This document shows, in pieces, positions 35,950-45,344 of a DNA stretch of 64,000 bases (positions are counted from its first letter, which is position 1; every line of letters begins with the position of its first letter). Origin of the DNA: Acetatifactor sp. (GTDB taxonomy: Bacteria > Bacillota > Clostridia > Lachnospirales > Lachnospiraceae); contig JAILLF010000036.1 of NCBI GenBank assembly GCA_024693365.1, forward strand, positions 1 to 64,000, written 5' to 3'. The position numbers and the translations under genes were made by a program. The notes under the pieces are model-generated. The model did no database searches. It was not told the DNA's origin and saw only the letters and a list, made by a program, of their open reading frames with translations.

Positions 35950-35965
35950 AACATTCAAAGTATCA

Positions 35966-35996
35966 AAAAGAACCGTAGCCGTGCTGCGGTTCTTTT
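35966..35996 (+). terminator. Terminator of the lipoprotein-ABC operon
   Basis: AAAAGAACCGTAGC (35966-35979) pairs with GCTGCGGTTCTTTT (35983-35996), with one wobble and a 3-base loop, ending in Ts. Confidence 0.9.
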
Positions 35997-36019
35997 CAAA
36001 TCAAGGAAGGATAAGGAAT

Positions 36020-36682
36020 ATGCCAAAACCGTTAAAAGGAAGATGCATCTTAATTGGTGCGGGAGACTTGACCGTAGGAGAGATTCGGAAAAAAGAAGGG
36101 GATTACGTGATCGCGCTTGACGGAGGTCTAGGATACTGTGATTTTTTACGGTTGGAACCGGATTTGATCATTGGAGATTTTGATTCGGTGACGGATGGGG
36201 AGAGACAAGCGCTTGAGACCATTGAAAAAATAGCACCTGAGCGCGTGATCCGCTTAAAGCCTGAAAAGGATGACACCGACATGCTTTTCGCGATTAAACA
36301 CGCCCTGAATATGGGATATCGAGAATTCCTGCTTTATGCCGCAACGGGAGGAAGATTGGATCACACCCTGGCAAACGTACAATGTCTGTTATTCCTAAAG
36401 AATCATGATTCGACGGGCTATTTAATGGATGGCAATGGCATGATCCTCGTGATGAAGGATGAGAAGATCACGTTCCGGGAAAACATGGAAGGTTATTTAA
36501 GTCTTTTTTGCTTGGGGGAACGGGCGGAGGGAGTCACAATCAAGGGACTAAAGTATCCTTTGGAGGATTACGTAATGACGAATGATTTTCCGATTGGCAT
36601 CAGCAATGAGTTTATCGGCGAAAAAGCAGAGATTTCCGTTAGAAAAGGAGAATTGGTCTGCATGATCAGCTTTCCTTCTTGA
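36020..36682 (+). CDS. thiN: Thiamine pyrophosphokinase
   Basis: 220 aa from the ATG at 36020, set by AAGGA just upstream and by the usual start (the frame extends upstream through the terminator). Motifs of the family are complete: IALDGGLGYCDFL, IIGDFDSV, KPEKDDTDML and GGRLDHTLANVQ. It makes thiamine diphosphate from thiamine and ATP. No thiamine riboswitch was recognised before it. In Bacillus thiN follows the rpe gene; here it stands alone, before gpmI. Confidence 0.92.
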   Translation: MPKPLKGRCILIGAGDLTVGEIRKKEGDYVIALDGGLGYCDFLRLEPDLIIGDFDSVTDGERQALETIEKIAPERVIRLKPEKDDTDMLFAIKHALNMGYREFLLYAATGGRLDHTLANVQCLLFLKNHDSTGYLMDGNGMILVMKDEKITFRENMEGYLSLFCLGERAEGVTIKGLKYPLEDYVMTNDFPIGISNEFIGEKAEISVRKGELVCMISFPS

Positions 36683-36742
36683 TGGATTTTTTCGTTTGGA
36701 ATTTTCGCCGGAAGTATTTACGTCTTTTTGGAATTATGATAG

Positions 36743-36748
36743 TATAAT
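36743..36748 (+). promoter_or_regulatory. Possible -10 box of gpmI
   Basis: TATAAT in an A/T-rich gap of 120 bases before gpmI. No convincing -35 hexamer is found at 16-18 bases, so the call is weak. Confidence 0.35.
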
Positions 36749-36803
36749 GAGTTGTTGGAATGATACATATTGTCCTTAGGGAAAAGAAAGAGATGGAGAA
36801 AAG

Positions 36804-38345
36804 ATGAGCAAGAAACCTACCGTACTTATGATTTTGGATGGCTTTGGCCTGAATGAGAAGACTGAAGGAAATGCCGTTGCGCAGGCAAAAAAGCCCGTGA
36901 TTGACGGCCTGATGAGAGATTATCCCTGGGTGAGGGGAAATGCCAGCGGCATGGCAGTCGGACTGCCTGACGGTCAGATGGGAAATTCCGAGGTGGGACA
37001 CCTGAACATGGGCGCCGGACGCATCGTTTATCAGGAGCTTACCAGGATCACCAAAGAGATCATGGATGGAACCTTCTTTGAAAATGAGGCTCTTTTAAAG
37101 GCTGTTGAGAATTGTAAGAAGAAGAATTCCTCCCTGCATTTTATGGGACTTCTGTCTGATGGCGGCGTACATAGCCACAACACGCATCTGTATGGTCTTT
37201 TGGAGCTTGCAAAGAGAAATGGCCTTGAGAAGGTTTACGTACATTGCTTCCTGGACGGCCGTGACACGCCTCCCACCAGCGGTAAAGGATATGCTGAGGA
37301 GCTTCGCGCAAAGATGGAAGAGATCGGCGTAGGAAAGATCGCTTCCGTGATGGGCCGTTATTATGCGATGGACAGAGACAATAACTGGGATCGCGAGAAG
37401 CTTGCGTATGACGCTCTTACCAAGGGGGAAGGACTTACCGCTGCCTGCGGAATCTGCGGCATTCAGGAATCCTATGACAGAGACGAGACGGATGAGTTCG
37501 TAAAGCCTACCGTTGCACTCGAGGACGGAAAGCCCGTTGCAACCATTCAGGACGGCGACAGCGTTGTATTCTTTAACTTCCGTCCCGACCGTGCAAGACA
37601 GATCACCAGAGCATTCTGCGATGATGATTTCAAGGGCTTTGACCGCGGAGCAAGAAAGGATCTGTGCTTTGTTTGCTTCTCAGATTATGATCCTACCATC
37701 CCGAATAAGCTTGTGGCATTCAAGAAGGTTTCCGTAACCAATACCTTTGGCGAGTGGCTGGCTGCAAACAAGATGACGCAGGCTCGCATTGCGGAGACAG
37801 AGAAGTATGCTCACGTGACGTTCTTCTTCAACGGCGGCGTGGAGCAGCCAAACGAAGGAGAGGACAGAATTCTTGTGAATTCTCCCAAGGTTGCGACCTA
37901 TGACTTAAAGCCTGAGATGAGTGCTTATGAGGTTTGCGATAAGCTGACCGGAGCCATCAGAAGCGGCAAATACGACGTGATCGTGATCAACTTCGCAAAT
38001 CCTGACATGGTGGGCCACACCGGAGTGCTTGAGGCGGCCATTAAGGCAGTGGAAGCAGTGGATGAGTGCGTTGGCAAGGCGGTGGAAGCGGTTAAGGAAA
38101 TGGACGGCGTTCTGTTTATCTGTGCTGACCACGGTAACTGCGAAATGATGATCGATTATGAGACCGGTGAACCCTTCACGGCTCACACGACCAATCAGGT
38201 GCCCTTCATTTTGGTGAACTATGATCCCGCATACAAGCTCCGTGAGGGCGGTTGCCTTGCAGACATCATTCCTACCCTGATTCAGATCATGGGCAAGGAA
38301 CAGCCTGCTGAGATGACGGGTAAGAGCCTTCTGATCAAGAAATAA
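36804..38345 (+). CDS. gpmI: 2,3-bisphosphoglycerate-independent phosphoglycerate mutase
   Basis: 513 aa, the standard iPGM length. ILDGFGLNEKTEGNA holds the first metal-binding aspartate, and QMGNSEVGHLNMGAGRIVYQ contains the phosphoserine nucleophile. CADHGNCEMM and TAHTTNQVPF hold the C-terminal metal ligands. It interconverts 3- and 2-phosphoglycerate in glycolysis with manganese. It stands as a single gene here with a strong terminator, outside the gap-pgk-tpi cluster where it often lies. Confidence 0.97.
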   Translation: MSKKPTVLMILDGFGLNEKTEGNAVAQAKKPVIDGLMRDYPWVRGNASGMAVGLPDGQMGNSEVGHLNMGAGRIVYQELTRITKEIMDGTFFENEALLKAVENCKKKNSSLHFMGLLSDGGVHSHNTHLYGLLELAKRNGLEKVYVHCFLDGRDTPPTSGKGYAEELRAKMEEIGVGKIASVMGRYYAMDRDNNWDREKLAYDALTKGEGLTAACGICGIQESYDRDETDEFVKPTVALEDGKPVATIQDGDSVVFFNFRPDRARQITRAFCDDDFKGFDRGARKDLCFVCFSDYDPTIPNKLVAFKKVSVTNTFGEWLAANKMTQARIAETEKYAHVTFFFNGGVEQPNEGEDRILVNSPKVATYDLKPEMSAYEVCDKLTGAIRSGKYDVIVINFANPDMVGHTGVLEAAIKAVEAVDECVGKAVEAVKEMDGVLFICADHGNCEMMIDYETGEPFTAHTTNQVPFILVNYDPAYKLREGGCLADIIPTLIQIMGKEQPAEMTGKSLLIKK

Positions 38346-38378
38346 CCTGACGATAAGGATTTTTGGGAGACAAAACGG

Positions 38379-38414
38379 AAAAGGAAGCAGTGGCCTAGGC
38401 CTTGCTTCCTTTTT
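38379..38414 (+). terminator. Terminator of gpmI
   Basis: AAAAGGAAGCA (38379-38389) pairs with TGCTTCCTTTT (38403-38413); the stem is extended inside by GGCC-TA-GGCC and followed by Ts. A very strong intrinsic terminator. Confidence 0.93.
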
Positions 38415-38504
38415 ATGTTGAAATTTCCTGAAAGAAATGGGATAATGAAACCAGTTATAAGGTGCGTGCCAGCATATAGAATGACTTTTGACAGGAGGAA
38501 AGCA

Positions 38505-39353
38505 ATGGATAGGCCGGGTGCTTTTCAAGATAAAAGAGGCGGGAAATGGATTGTCAGACTTCGTTCCAACGATGCGTCAGAACAAAGAGACGGCGGTGAA
38601 TATTTACCCATCAGAACGAAAAAGGGACAGCATTACCATGGTGGATTTCAGACCTGGTGGTCTGCAGCCTCTAAGGAAAGGGAATTGCGGGAACAGGGAG
38701 TGAAATCCAGATATCAGATCTGCAGAAAGGACGAGAATTACCGCTTTGCCAATCAGGGCTGCGGCGTGATCGCCATGATCAATCTTGAACTGTATCTTAG
38801 CAAAGCGGCGGAAAGAAATAAAGGCGGCGACGCGCCTATCTCCGAAATGACGCAGGAAGAATACGAGAAAATCGCTAGTTCAAAATGGCAGAAGACTTAT
38901 CACATAGGTACAAGTTACCCGAATTACCTGGCAGGACTTTATCCGTGGAAAATGGAGAGAGGACTTAGAAAGTTCCTAAAGGAAAATGACTTTTCAAGAA
39001 AAATGGTCAAGTGGGCGCCATTTTTCCCAAGCCCAGTTAAACGGCAAAGAAAACTGGTCATGGATGCCATCATTGACATGCTAAGTGACGACTATCCCGT
39101 TGTGTTTGCATATTATTCCACGAAACAGGACGTAACCTTCTACGTGAATTTTGATCATGCGATCCAAAAACTTCCGCCCGAAAAACCGGATGAGTTGGTG
39201 GGAAGCCATTACATGACGGTGATAGGCGTATACGTGACGGAGAAGGGCGAGGAGATTTTGCAGGTGGAAAGCTGGGGCAGGATTTACTATGTCAGGTATG
39301 AGGAGTACTCCAGAAGGCTTGATTACTTTTCAAACATATTACGGATCTATTGA
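38505..39353 (+). CDS. Uncharacterised protein with papain-like (C39-type) cysteine peptidase features
   Basis: 282 aa from the ATG at 38505, behind AGGAGG with 6 bases; upstream ATGs lack ribosome sites. I do not recognise a named family. Candidate catalytic residues are a cysteine in NQGCGVIAMINLELYL (about 88) and a histidine in GSHYMTVIGVYV (about 240), followed by VESWGRIYYVRYEEY; this Cys-helix then His-strand order is that of papain-fold or C39-like peptidases. No signal peptide, so it is probably cytosolic. Basic and aromatic-rich. The fold assignment is inference from spacing and motif shape. Confidence 0.5.
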   Translation: MDRPGAFQDKRGGKWIVRLRSNDASEQRDGGEYLPIRTKKGQHYHGGFQTWWSAASKERELREQGVKSRYQICRKDENYRFANQGCGVIAMINLELYLSKAAERNKGGDAPISEMTQEEYEKIASSKWQKTYHIGTSYPNYLAGLYPWKMERGLRKFLKENDFSRKMVKWAPFFPSPVKRQRKLVMDAIIDMLSDDYPVVFAYYSTKQDVTFYVNFDHAIQKLPPEKPDELVGSHYMTVIGVYVTEKGEEILQVESWGRIYYVRYEEYSRRLDYFSNILRIY

Positions 39354-39430
39354 GAAATCTGTCATGCAATAGTTGCATGGCCCGGATGGATGTCAAACGT
39401 GGGAAAAAACCAAGGAACGGAGGGAATAAT

Positions 39431-40453
39431 ATGACAAAGGTGAGATTAGGAAAGACGGAAATCACGGTTGAGAAAAATGCATTTGGAGCTCTGCCTGTTC
39501 AGCGCGTAACGATTGAAGAAGCTGTCCGTCTTCTAAGAATGGCGTATGACGGTGGCATGCGATTTTTTGACACGGCGAGGTTTTACACCGACAGTGAGAT
39601 CAAGCTTGGCGCCGCATTTGAGGGAATGCGCGAAAAGGTTTATATTGCGACAAAGACGGGAGCAACCACGGCAGAGCAGTTCTGGAAGGATCTGGACGTG
39701 TCCCTGCATAACCTCAGAACGGACTACGTGGACCTGTATCAGTTTCACAATCCTGCCTTTTGCCCAAAGCCTGGTGATGGCAGTGGATTATATGAAGCCA
39801 TGACGGAAGCAAAGGAAAAAGGCATGGTGCGTCACGTTGGCATCACAAATCATCGTCTGAGCGTAGCCATGGAGGCAATTCAGAGCGGACTTTATGAAAC
39901 CTTACAATTTCCATTCTGTTATCTTTCCACTGAGAAGGATCTGGAATTGGTAAAGGCTTGTAAAGATGCGGACATGGGCTTCATTGCCATGAAGGCTCTT
40001 TCCGGAGGACTGATCACAAATTCAGCAGCGGCATATGCCTATTTGGCGCAGTTTGACAACGTACTTCCCATTTGGGGCATTCAGCGCGAAAGTGAACTCT
40101 TGGAATTCTTGTCTTATATAAATGAGCCCCCTGTCATGACAAAGGAAATCCAAGAGTTGATTGAGAAAGACCGTAAGGAATTACTTGGAGAGTTTTGCAG
40201 GGGATGCGGATATTGCATGCCGTGTCCGGTTGGAATTGAGATCAACAACGCGGCAAGAATGAGCCTGATGCTTCGCCGCGCGCCTTCAAAGGCATGGCTT
40301 ACGGAAAGCTGGCAGGAGAAGATGAAGCTAATCGAGAAGTGCCTGCACTGCGGAAAGTGTAAGTCGAAATGTCCTTACGGACTCGACACGCCGACGCTTC
40401 TGGAAAAGAATTACAAGGATTATCAGGAAATCTTAGCCGGTAAACCAATTTAA
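39431..40453 (+). CDS. Aldo/keto reductase with C-terminal ferredoxin-type iron-sulfur domain
   Basis: 340 aa from the ATG at 39431 (GGAGGG upstream); the open frame extends 27 codons further without a ribosome site. The aldo/keto reductase barrel has FFDTARFYTDSE (Asp and Tyr), IATKTG (Lys) and LYQFHNP (His), the full catalytic tetrad. From about 270 two cysteine clusters, CRGCGYCMPCP and CLHCGKCKSKCP, should bind two 4Fe-4S clusters, a fusion common in anaerobes that allows electron transfer. Substrate unknown. It starts 77 bases after the peptidase-like gene. Confidence 0.9.
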   Translation: MTKVRLGKTEITVEKNAFGALPVQRVTIEEAVRLLRMAYDGGMRFFDTARFYTDSEIKLGAAFEGMREKVYIATKTGATTAEQFWKDLDVSLHNLRTDYVDLYQFHNPAFCPKPGDGSGLYEAMTEAKEKGMVRHVGITNHRLSVAMEAIQSGLYETLQFPFCYLSTEKDLELVKACKDADMGFIAMKALSGGLITNSAAAYAYLAQFDNVLPIWGIQRESELLEFLSYINEPPVMTKEIQELIEKDRKELLGEFCRGCGYCMPCPVGIEINNAARMSLMLRRAPSKAWLTESWQEKMKLIEKCLHCGKCKSKCPYGLDTPTLLEKNYKDYQEILAGKPI

Positions 40454-40535
40454 TGGTTCTATTTTTCACTCCTTGTCCATATATTGTATTGATGGAACGA
40501 TCGAGAGATTTACCTATCACGAAAGGAGTGAAAAG

Positions 40536-40769
40536 ATGGCCAGAGGACCAAGAAAATCCATTGAGGAAAAGATCGAAGCAAAACAGGAGCTTGTAGACGC
40601 TTTAGAGTCAAGACTTGAAGCGGAACGAAGCGAATTGGAGGATTTGCTGAGGGAAAAGAGATTGAAGGAATTGGAAACCGTAGGAGATCTGATCGAGGAA
40701 ATTGGTTTGGAGCCTGAGACGGTGGCAAATATCCTGAAGGAATACGCAAAAGAGAAACAAAGCGCATGA
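40536..40769 (+). CDS. Small charged coiled-coil protein of unknown function
   Basis: 77 aa from the ATG at 40536 (AAAGGAG 7 bases upstream). A basic start ARGPRKSIEEKIEAKQE, then two predicted helices (ELVDALESRLEAERSELEDLLREK, interrupted here for length, and LETVGDLIEEIGLEPETV). The last part resembles small DNA- or protein-binding helical hairpins, with no family recognised. It is a single-gene unit closed by its own terminator. Confidence 0.7.
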   Translation: MARGPRKSIEEKIEAKQELVDALESRLEAERSELEDLLREKRLKELETVGDLIEEIGLEPETVANILKEYAKEKQSA

Positions 40770-40773
40770 AAAA

Positions 40774-40805
40774 CGGGTGGGATTTTCCCACCCGCTTTTT
40801 ATTTT
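40774..40805 (+). terminator. Terminator after the small coiled-coil gene
   Basis: CGGGTGGGA (40774-40782) pairs with TCCCACCCG (40786-40794), followed by C and a T-run. It also lies at the end of the converging activase gene. Confidence 0.92.
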
Positions 40806-40836
40806 ATCACATAGAAACGTCCTCGTGATCATTTAC

Positions 40837-43800
40837 TTAATTCTCATGTTCGCGCAATGCCTTCTGGGCAGAAGACAGCATCAGTTTAATGCGGTTTAAC
40901 TGATTTACTTCGCTGGCGCCGGGATCGTAGTCAATTGCAACAACGTTGGATTCCGGATAAGCCTTGCGAAGTGCCTTGATTACACCCTTGCCTACCACGT
41001 GATTGGGAAGGCATCCAAAGGGCTGTGTGCAAACGATGTTAGGAACGCCCTCATGAATCAGCTCTACCATTTCTCCTGTCAAAAACCACCCCTCACCAGT
41101 CTGATTGCCAATGTCTACAATGGGTTTTGCAAATTCAACGGTCTTTGCAATCGGATTGGGCGGGATAAAGTGTTTACTCTTCTTAAACGCTTTGTTGGAT
41201 GCGCCGCGCAGTACGTTCTCAATGGCCCAAATGCCAAGCTTTGAGAAGCGAGCAGCCTTCTTGCTTGTTCCAAGGTATTCTGCCTTATAGATCTGGTTAT
41301 AAAAGCAATAGAGCATGAAATCCATCAGGTCAGGAACAACGGCCTCGGCCCCCTCGCTCTCCAACAGATCCACCAGATGATTGTTGCCGGCGGGAGAGAA
41401 CTTTACAAGAATCTCACCAACGATGCCCACGCGGGGTTTTTTTACGTCCAACAGAGGAATCTGGTCAAAGTCGCGAATGATCTTGCGGCATAATCCGTTA
41501 AATTTCAGGAGATTTACGTGCTTGGATGACACATATTCCTGAACCACCTTCAGCCATTTCTGATGAACGGCCTCTACGCTTCCGGGAGTTGCCTCATAAG
41601 GGCGCATGCGGTAGACGCATCGCATAAAAATGTCACCGAAGGCAGCACTGAGGGCGCCGCGAAGCAACAATTCCGTATTGATGGGGAAACCGGGATTGGT
41701 CTCGATTCCGCCAATGTTCAGGGAAATAACGGGGATCTGCTCCATGCCGGCCTTTTTCAGCGCGCGGCGGATAAAACCAATGTAGTTTGTGGCGCGACAA
41801 CCGCCCCCAGTCTGCGTGATGATCAGTGCCGTGCGGTTAAGGTCATATTCTCCGGAGAGCAGAGCCTCCATCAGCTGTCCAACCACAAGAAGGGAAGGAT
41901 AGCAGGCATCATTGTTTACGTATTTCAGACCGACGTCGACGGAATGCTTATTGTCATTGCCAAGAACCTTAAAACGATATCCAATGGCAGCAAATGCGGG
42001 CTCCATTACGTCAAAGTGAATGGGGCTCATCTGCGGACAAAGGATTGTATAATTATTTTTCATGTCCTCGGTGAACTGGACCTTGTGAATGTTGGTGGGA
42101 CGGATCTCACGGGTCTTTCCCATCTTTTCGCGTACGCGAATGGCCGACAATAAGGATCTTATGCGGATTCTCGCTGCACCAAGGTTATTTACTTCATCGA
42201 TCTTCAGACAGGTATAAATCTTGTCGGAGCCAGAGAGAATGTCATTGACCTGATCGGTCGTAACAGCATCCAGTCCGCATCCAAAGGAATTCAACTGGAT
42301 CAGATCCAGATTCTCCACGGTACGCACGTAGGTGGCAGCTGCGTAGAGACGGCTGTGATACATCCACTGGTCGGAAACGATCAGCGGTCTGTCGGGACAT
42401 CCCAGATGAGAGATGGAATCCTCAGTCAGAACGGCCAAACCATAGGAGGTGATGAGTTCCGGTATGCCGTGATTGATCTCGGGATCCAGATGATAAGGTC
42501 GGCCGGCCAGGACAATGCCGCGCTTTCCGGTTTCATTCAAGTATTGTAAGGTTTCTTCGCCTTTCTTGTGAACCTCCTCGCGCATTGCATCCAGTTCTTT
42601 CCATCCGAGCTCGCAGGCTTCGCGGATTTCAGAAGCGGGAATCTCGGAAAACTCCTTCGTCAGGGAAGAGTAAATGGTATCCACGCTCTCAAAGGACATG
42701 AACGGATTGCGGAGACGCACCTTTCCGTTCGAAATGCTCTCGACGTTATTCTTGATGTTCTCGGAATAAGAGGTTACGATGGGACAATTATAGTGATTGT
42801 TGGCCTCCGGCGTTTCGTTGCGTTCATAGAACAACGCGGGATAGAAGATGAAATCCACGTTCTGACTGATCAGCCACTCCACGTGACCATGAGCCAGTTT
42901 CGCCGGATAACACTCTGATTCACTTGGGATGGACTCTATGCCGAGTTCGTAGATCTTTCGGTTGGAGCTCGGAGAAAGTACGACGCGGTATCCCAGCTTT
43001 GTAAAGAACACGTGCCAGAAGGGATAATCCTCATACATGTTCAGGACTCTCGGAATGCCAACGGTGCCTCTGGGGGCCTTGTCAGGATCCAGGGAAGCGT
43101 AATTAAACAGCCTGTGCAGCTTAAAATCAAACAAGTTGGGCACGTTGTGGGCGTTCTTTTGACCGCCAATGCCGCGTTCACAACGGTTGCCGGAAATATA
43201 TTGGCGTCCGCCGGAAAACTTGTTGATGGTAAGACGGCAATTATTGGTGCATCCCTTACACTTTGCCATGCTGGTTTCAAATTTCAGGGCACAGATCTTC
43301 TCATAGGAGAGCATGGAGCTCTCATAACCTTCTTCAAAGCGTTCCCGTGCGATCAGCGCGGCGCCGAAGGCGCCCATGATGCCGGCGATGTCGGGACGAA
43401 TGGCCTCGCAGCCGGCAATCTTTTCGAAACTGCGAAGAACGGCGTCGTTATAGAAAGTACCGCCCTGAACGACGATCTGGCTCCCCAGCTCGGATGCGTC
43501 GGAAACCTTGATTACCTTGAAGAGGGCATTTTTAATAACGGAATAAGCAAGACCGGCAGAAATGTCAGCAACGGATGCGCCTTCCTTTTGGGCCTGCTTT
43601 ACCTTGGAATTCATAAATACGGTACAGCGCGTTCCAAGATCGATGGGATGCTCTGCAAAGAGGGCAGCCTTTGCAAAGTCCTGAACGCTGTAATTCAAAG
43701 ATTTGGCAAAGGTTTCAATGAAGGAACCGCAGCCGGAGGAGCAGGCTTCGTTGAGCTGAACGCTGTCAACAGTCTGATTCTTAATCTTGATGCACTTCAT

Positions 43801-45138
43801 GTCCTGGCCGCCAATGTCAAGAATGCAATCCACCTTGGGATTAAAGAAAGCGGCAGCATAATAATGCGCAACGGTTTCTACTTCGCCGTCATCAAGCAAA
43901 AAGGCAGCCTTCATCAAGGCCTCCCCGTAACCGGTGGAGCAGGAGCGGACAATCTTTACGTCCGCAGGGAGCTGCTCAAAGATTTCCTTCAGGGATCCAA
44001 TGGCGGTCGTCAGGGGACTTCCGCCGTTATTGCTGTAAAATGAGTACAACAATGAACCGTCTTCCCCAACCAACGCAATTTTCGTGGTGGTGGAGCCGGA
44101 ATCAATGCCAAGAAAGGCATTGCCATGATATTCAGAGAGCTTAGCGGTCTTTACGTGACTGACGGAGTGCCTTGCCTGGAAAGCTTCGTAATCCTTTTCA
44201 GAAGCAAAGAGCGGCTCCATGCGTTCCACTTCAAATTCCATGTGGATCTCGGTGGAGAGCTTGTCAACCATTTCCTCGAGGGTATAATGCGTCCCCGGGC
44301 CTGCGATTGCGTCCAGTTTAGAACCCGTCGAAACGGGATATTTTTTGCCTTCAGCCGCGTTCATTGCACTTCCCATGGCGGCAAAAAGGTGCGAATTGTC
44401 AAGGTCAACGGTATGTTCCTCATCCAGCTTCAGCGTGCGGATGAATGCAGCCTTTAACTGATCCAAAAAGTGCAGGGGACCACCCAAAAACGCAACGTGA
44501 CCGCGGATGGGCTTGCCGCAGGCGAGACCGGAAATGGTCTGGTTGACCACGGCCTGGAAAATGGAAGCGGAAAGGTCTTCCTTTGTGGCACCCTCGTTGA
44601 TCAAAGGCTGGATGTCGGTTTTTGCAAATACGCCACAACGGGCGGCAATGGTATATAAAGAATGATAATCCTTTGCATATTCATTCAGGCCGGAAGCATC
44701 CGTCTGGATCAGGGAGGCCATCTGGTCGATAAAGGAACCGGTACCGCCGGCGCAAATGCCATTCATTCGCTGCTCAACGTTGCCGCCTTCAAAATAGATG
44801 ATCTTTGCATCTTCGCCGCCAAGCTCGATCGCTACGTCCGTCTGGGGAGCAAGCGCCTTCAGCGCAGTCGCAACGGCGATGACTTCCTGCGTGAAGGGGA
44901 CCTTTAAGTGGTTGGCAAGCGTCAGTCCGCCGGAACCGGTGATCATGGGCCAAAGCATTACGTTTCCCAGCTGATCGTAAGACTCCTGCAAAAGAGCGGA
45001 CAGGGTTTCCCGGATGTTGGCATAGTGTCTTCTGTAATCAGAAAACAGTAATTCGTTATTCTCATTTAATATGGCAATCTTGACCGTGGTCGAACCAATG
45101 TCGATGCCAAGCGTTGCCTCATTAAGATTTCCTTGCAT
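40837..45138 (-). CDS. Giant acyl-CoA dehydratase activase-family protein with two ASKHA ATPase domains
   Basis: 1433 aa. Two BadF/HgdC-type ATPase domains: GIDIGSTTVK at 12-21 with CAGGTGSFIDQMAS, and GIDSGSTTTK near 345 with CSSGCGSFIETFAKSL. A cysteine-rich stretch follows (CKGCTNNCRLTINKFSGGR, CERGIGG), then about 750 residues of DUF2229-like and related sequence with scattered cysteines (GCPDRPL, FGCGLD, CYPSLLV, GGGCRATNY, PFGCLPN). Known small activases are iron-sulfur ATPases that reduce 2-hydroxyacyl-CoA dehydratases. This long form is widespread in Clostridia and of unknown function. No dehydratase subunits are adjacent. Confidence 0.88.
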   Translation of the reverse strand: MQGNLNEATLGIDIGSTTVKIAILNENNELLFSDYRRHYANIRETLSALLQESYDQLGNVMLWPMITGSGGLTLANHLKVPFTQEVIAVATALKALAPQTDVAIELGGEDAKIIYFEGGNVEQRMNGICAGGTGSFIDQMASLIQTDASGLNEYAKDYHSLYTIAARCGVFAKTDIQPLINEGATKEDLSASIFQAVVNQTISGLACGKPIRGHVAFLGGPLHFLDQLKAAFIRTLKLDEEHTVDLDNSHLFAAMGSAMNAAEGKKYPVSTGSKLDAIAGPGTHYTLEEMVDKLSTEIHMEFEVERMEPLFASEKDYEAFQARHSVSHVKTAKLSEYHGNAFLGIDSGSTTTKIALVGEDGSLLYSFYSNNGGSPLTTAIGSLKEIFEQLPADVKIVRSCSTGYGEALMKAAFLLDDGEVETVAHYYAAAFFNPKVDCILDIGGQDMKCIKIKNQTVDSVQLNEACSSGCGSFIETFAKSLNYSVQDFAKAALFAEHPIDLGTRCTVFMNSKVKQAQKEGASVADISAGLAYSVIKNALFKVIKVSDASELGSQIVVQGGTFYNDAVLRSFEKIAGCEAIRPDIAGIMGAFGAALIARERFEEGYESSMLSYEKICALKFETSMAKCKGCTNNCRLTINKFSGGRQYISGNRCERGIGGQKNAHNVPNLFDFKLHRLFNYASLDPDKAPRGTVGIPRVLNMYEDYPFWHVFFTKLGYRVVLSPSSNRKIYELGIESIPSESECYPAKLAHGHVEWLISQNVDFIFYPALFYERNETPEANNHYNCPIVTSYSENIKNNVESISNGKVRLRNPFMSFESVDTIYSSLTKEFSEIPASEIREACELGWKELDAMREEVHKKGEETLQYLNETGKRGIVLAGRPYHLDPEINHGIPELITSYGLAVLTEDSISHLGCPDRPLIVSDQWMYHSRLYAAATYVRTVENLDLIQLNSFGCGLDAVTTDQVNDILSGSDKIYTCLKIDEVNNLGAARIRIRSLLSAIRVREKMGKTREIRPTNIHKVQFTEDMKNNYTILCPQMSPIHFDVMEPAFAAIGYRFKVLGNDNKHSVDVGLKYVNNDACYPSLLVVGQLMEALLSGEYDLNRTALIITQTGGGCRATNYIGFIRRALKKAGMEQIPVISLNIGGIETNPGFPINTELLLRGALSAAFGDIFMRCVYRMRPYEATPGSVEAVHQKWLKVVQEYVSSKHVNLLKFNGLCRKIIRDFDQIPLLDVKKPRVGIVGEILVKFSPAGNNHLVDLLESEGAEAVVPDLMDFMLYCFYNQIYKAEYLGTSKKAARFSKLGIWAIENVLRGASNKAFKKSKHFIPPNPIAKTVEFAKPIVDIGNQTGEGWFLTGEMVELIHEGVPNIVCTQPFGCLPNHVVGKGVIKALRKAYPESNVVAIDYDPGASEVNQLNRIKLMLSSAQKALREHEN

Positions 45139-45171
45139 TTTCTAAGAACCTTTCTTTTGACATTCTTAATG

Positions 45172-45200
45172 ATTATACGACAAAAAAGAATAAAAAGCAA
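45172..45200 (-). promoter_or_regulatory. Promoter of the giant activase gene
   Basis: On the minus strand: TTGCTT (45200-45195), 17 bases, TATAAT (45177-45172). The leader is about 25 bases. Confidence 0.65.
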
Positions 45201-45262
45201 CGAACAAAAAACGTAAAATATCTTAAAGAACCTTAAAAGATAATAAATTCCTTCAGGTCTGG

Positions 45263-45291
45263 TTTACTTCTTAGGGACTTAATGGTAAAAT
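45263..45291 (+). promoter_or_regulatory. Promoter of the rhomboid-like gene
   Basis: TTTACT (45263-45268), 17 bases, TAAAAT (45286-45291) with a TGG extension. The 206-base gap between the divergent genes holds both promoters and nothing else recognisable. Confidence 0.6.
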
Positions 45292-45344
45292 ACATTCGTA
45301 CGGCCTTTTTTCAATGAAAGCATAAGAAAGAGAAGTGAGGAATC

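Noticed and set aside
35918..36019. N-terminal extension of thiN
   Set aside because: It crosses the operon terminator and overlaps the preceding gene; the normal start is 36020.
35950..36019. Thiamine (TPP) riboswitch before thiN
   Set aside because: Only a terminator hairpin is visible in 70 bases; no conserved riboswitch core was recognised.
41563..44043. Long plus-strand open frames within the activase gene
   Set aside because: They are antisense shadows of a continuous 1433-codon minus-strand gene with clear protein motifs.
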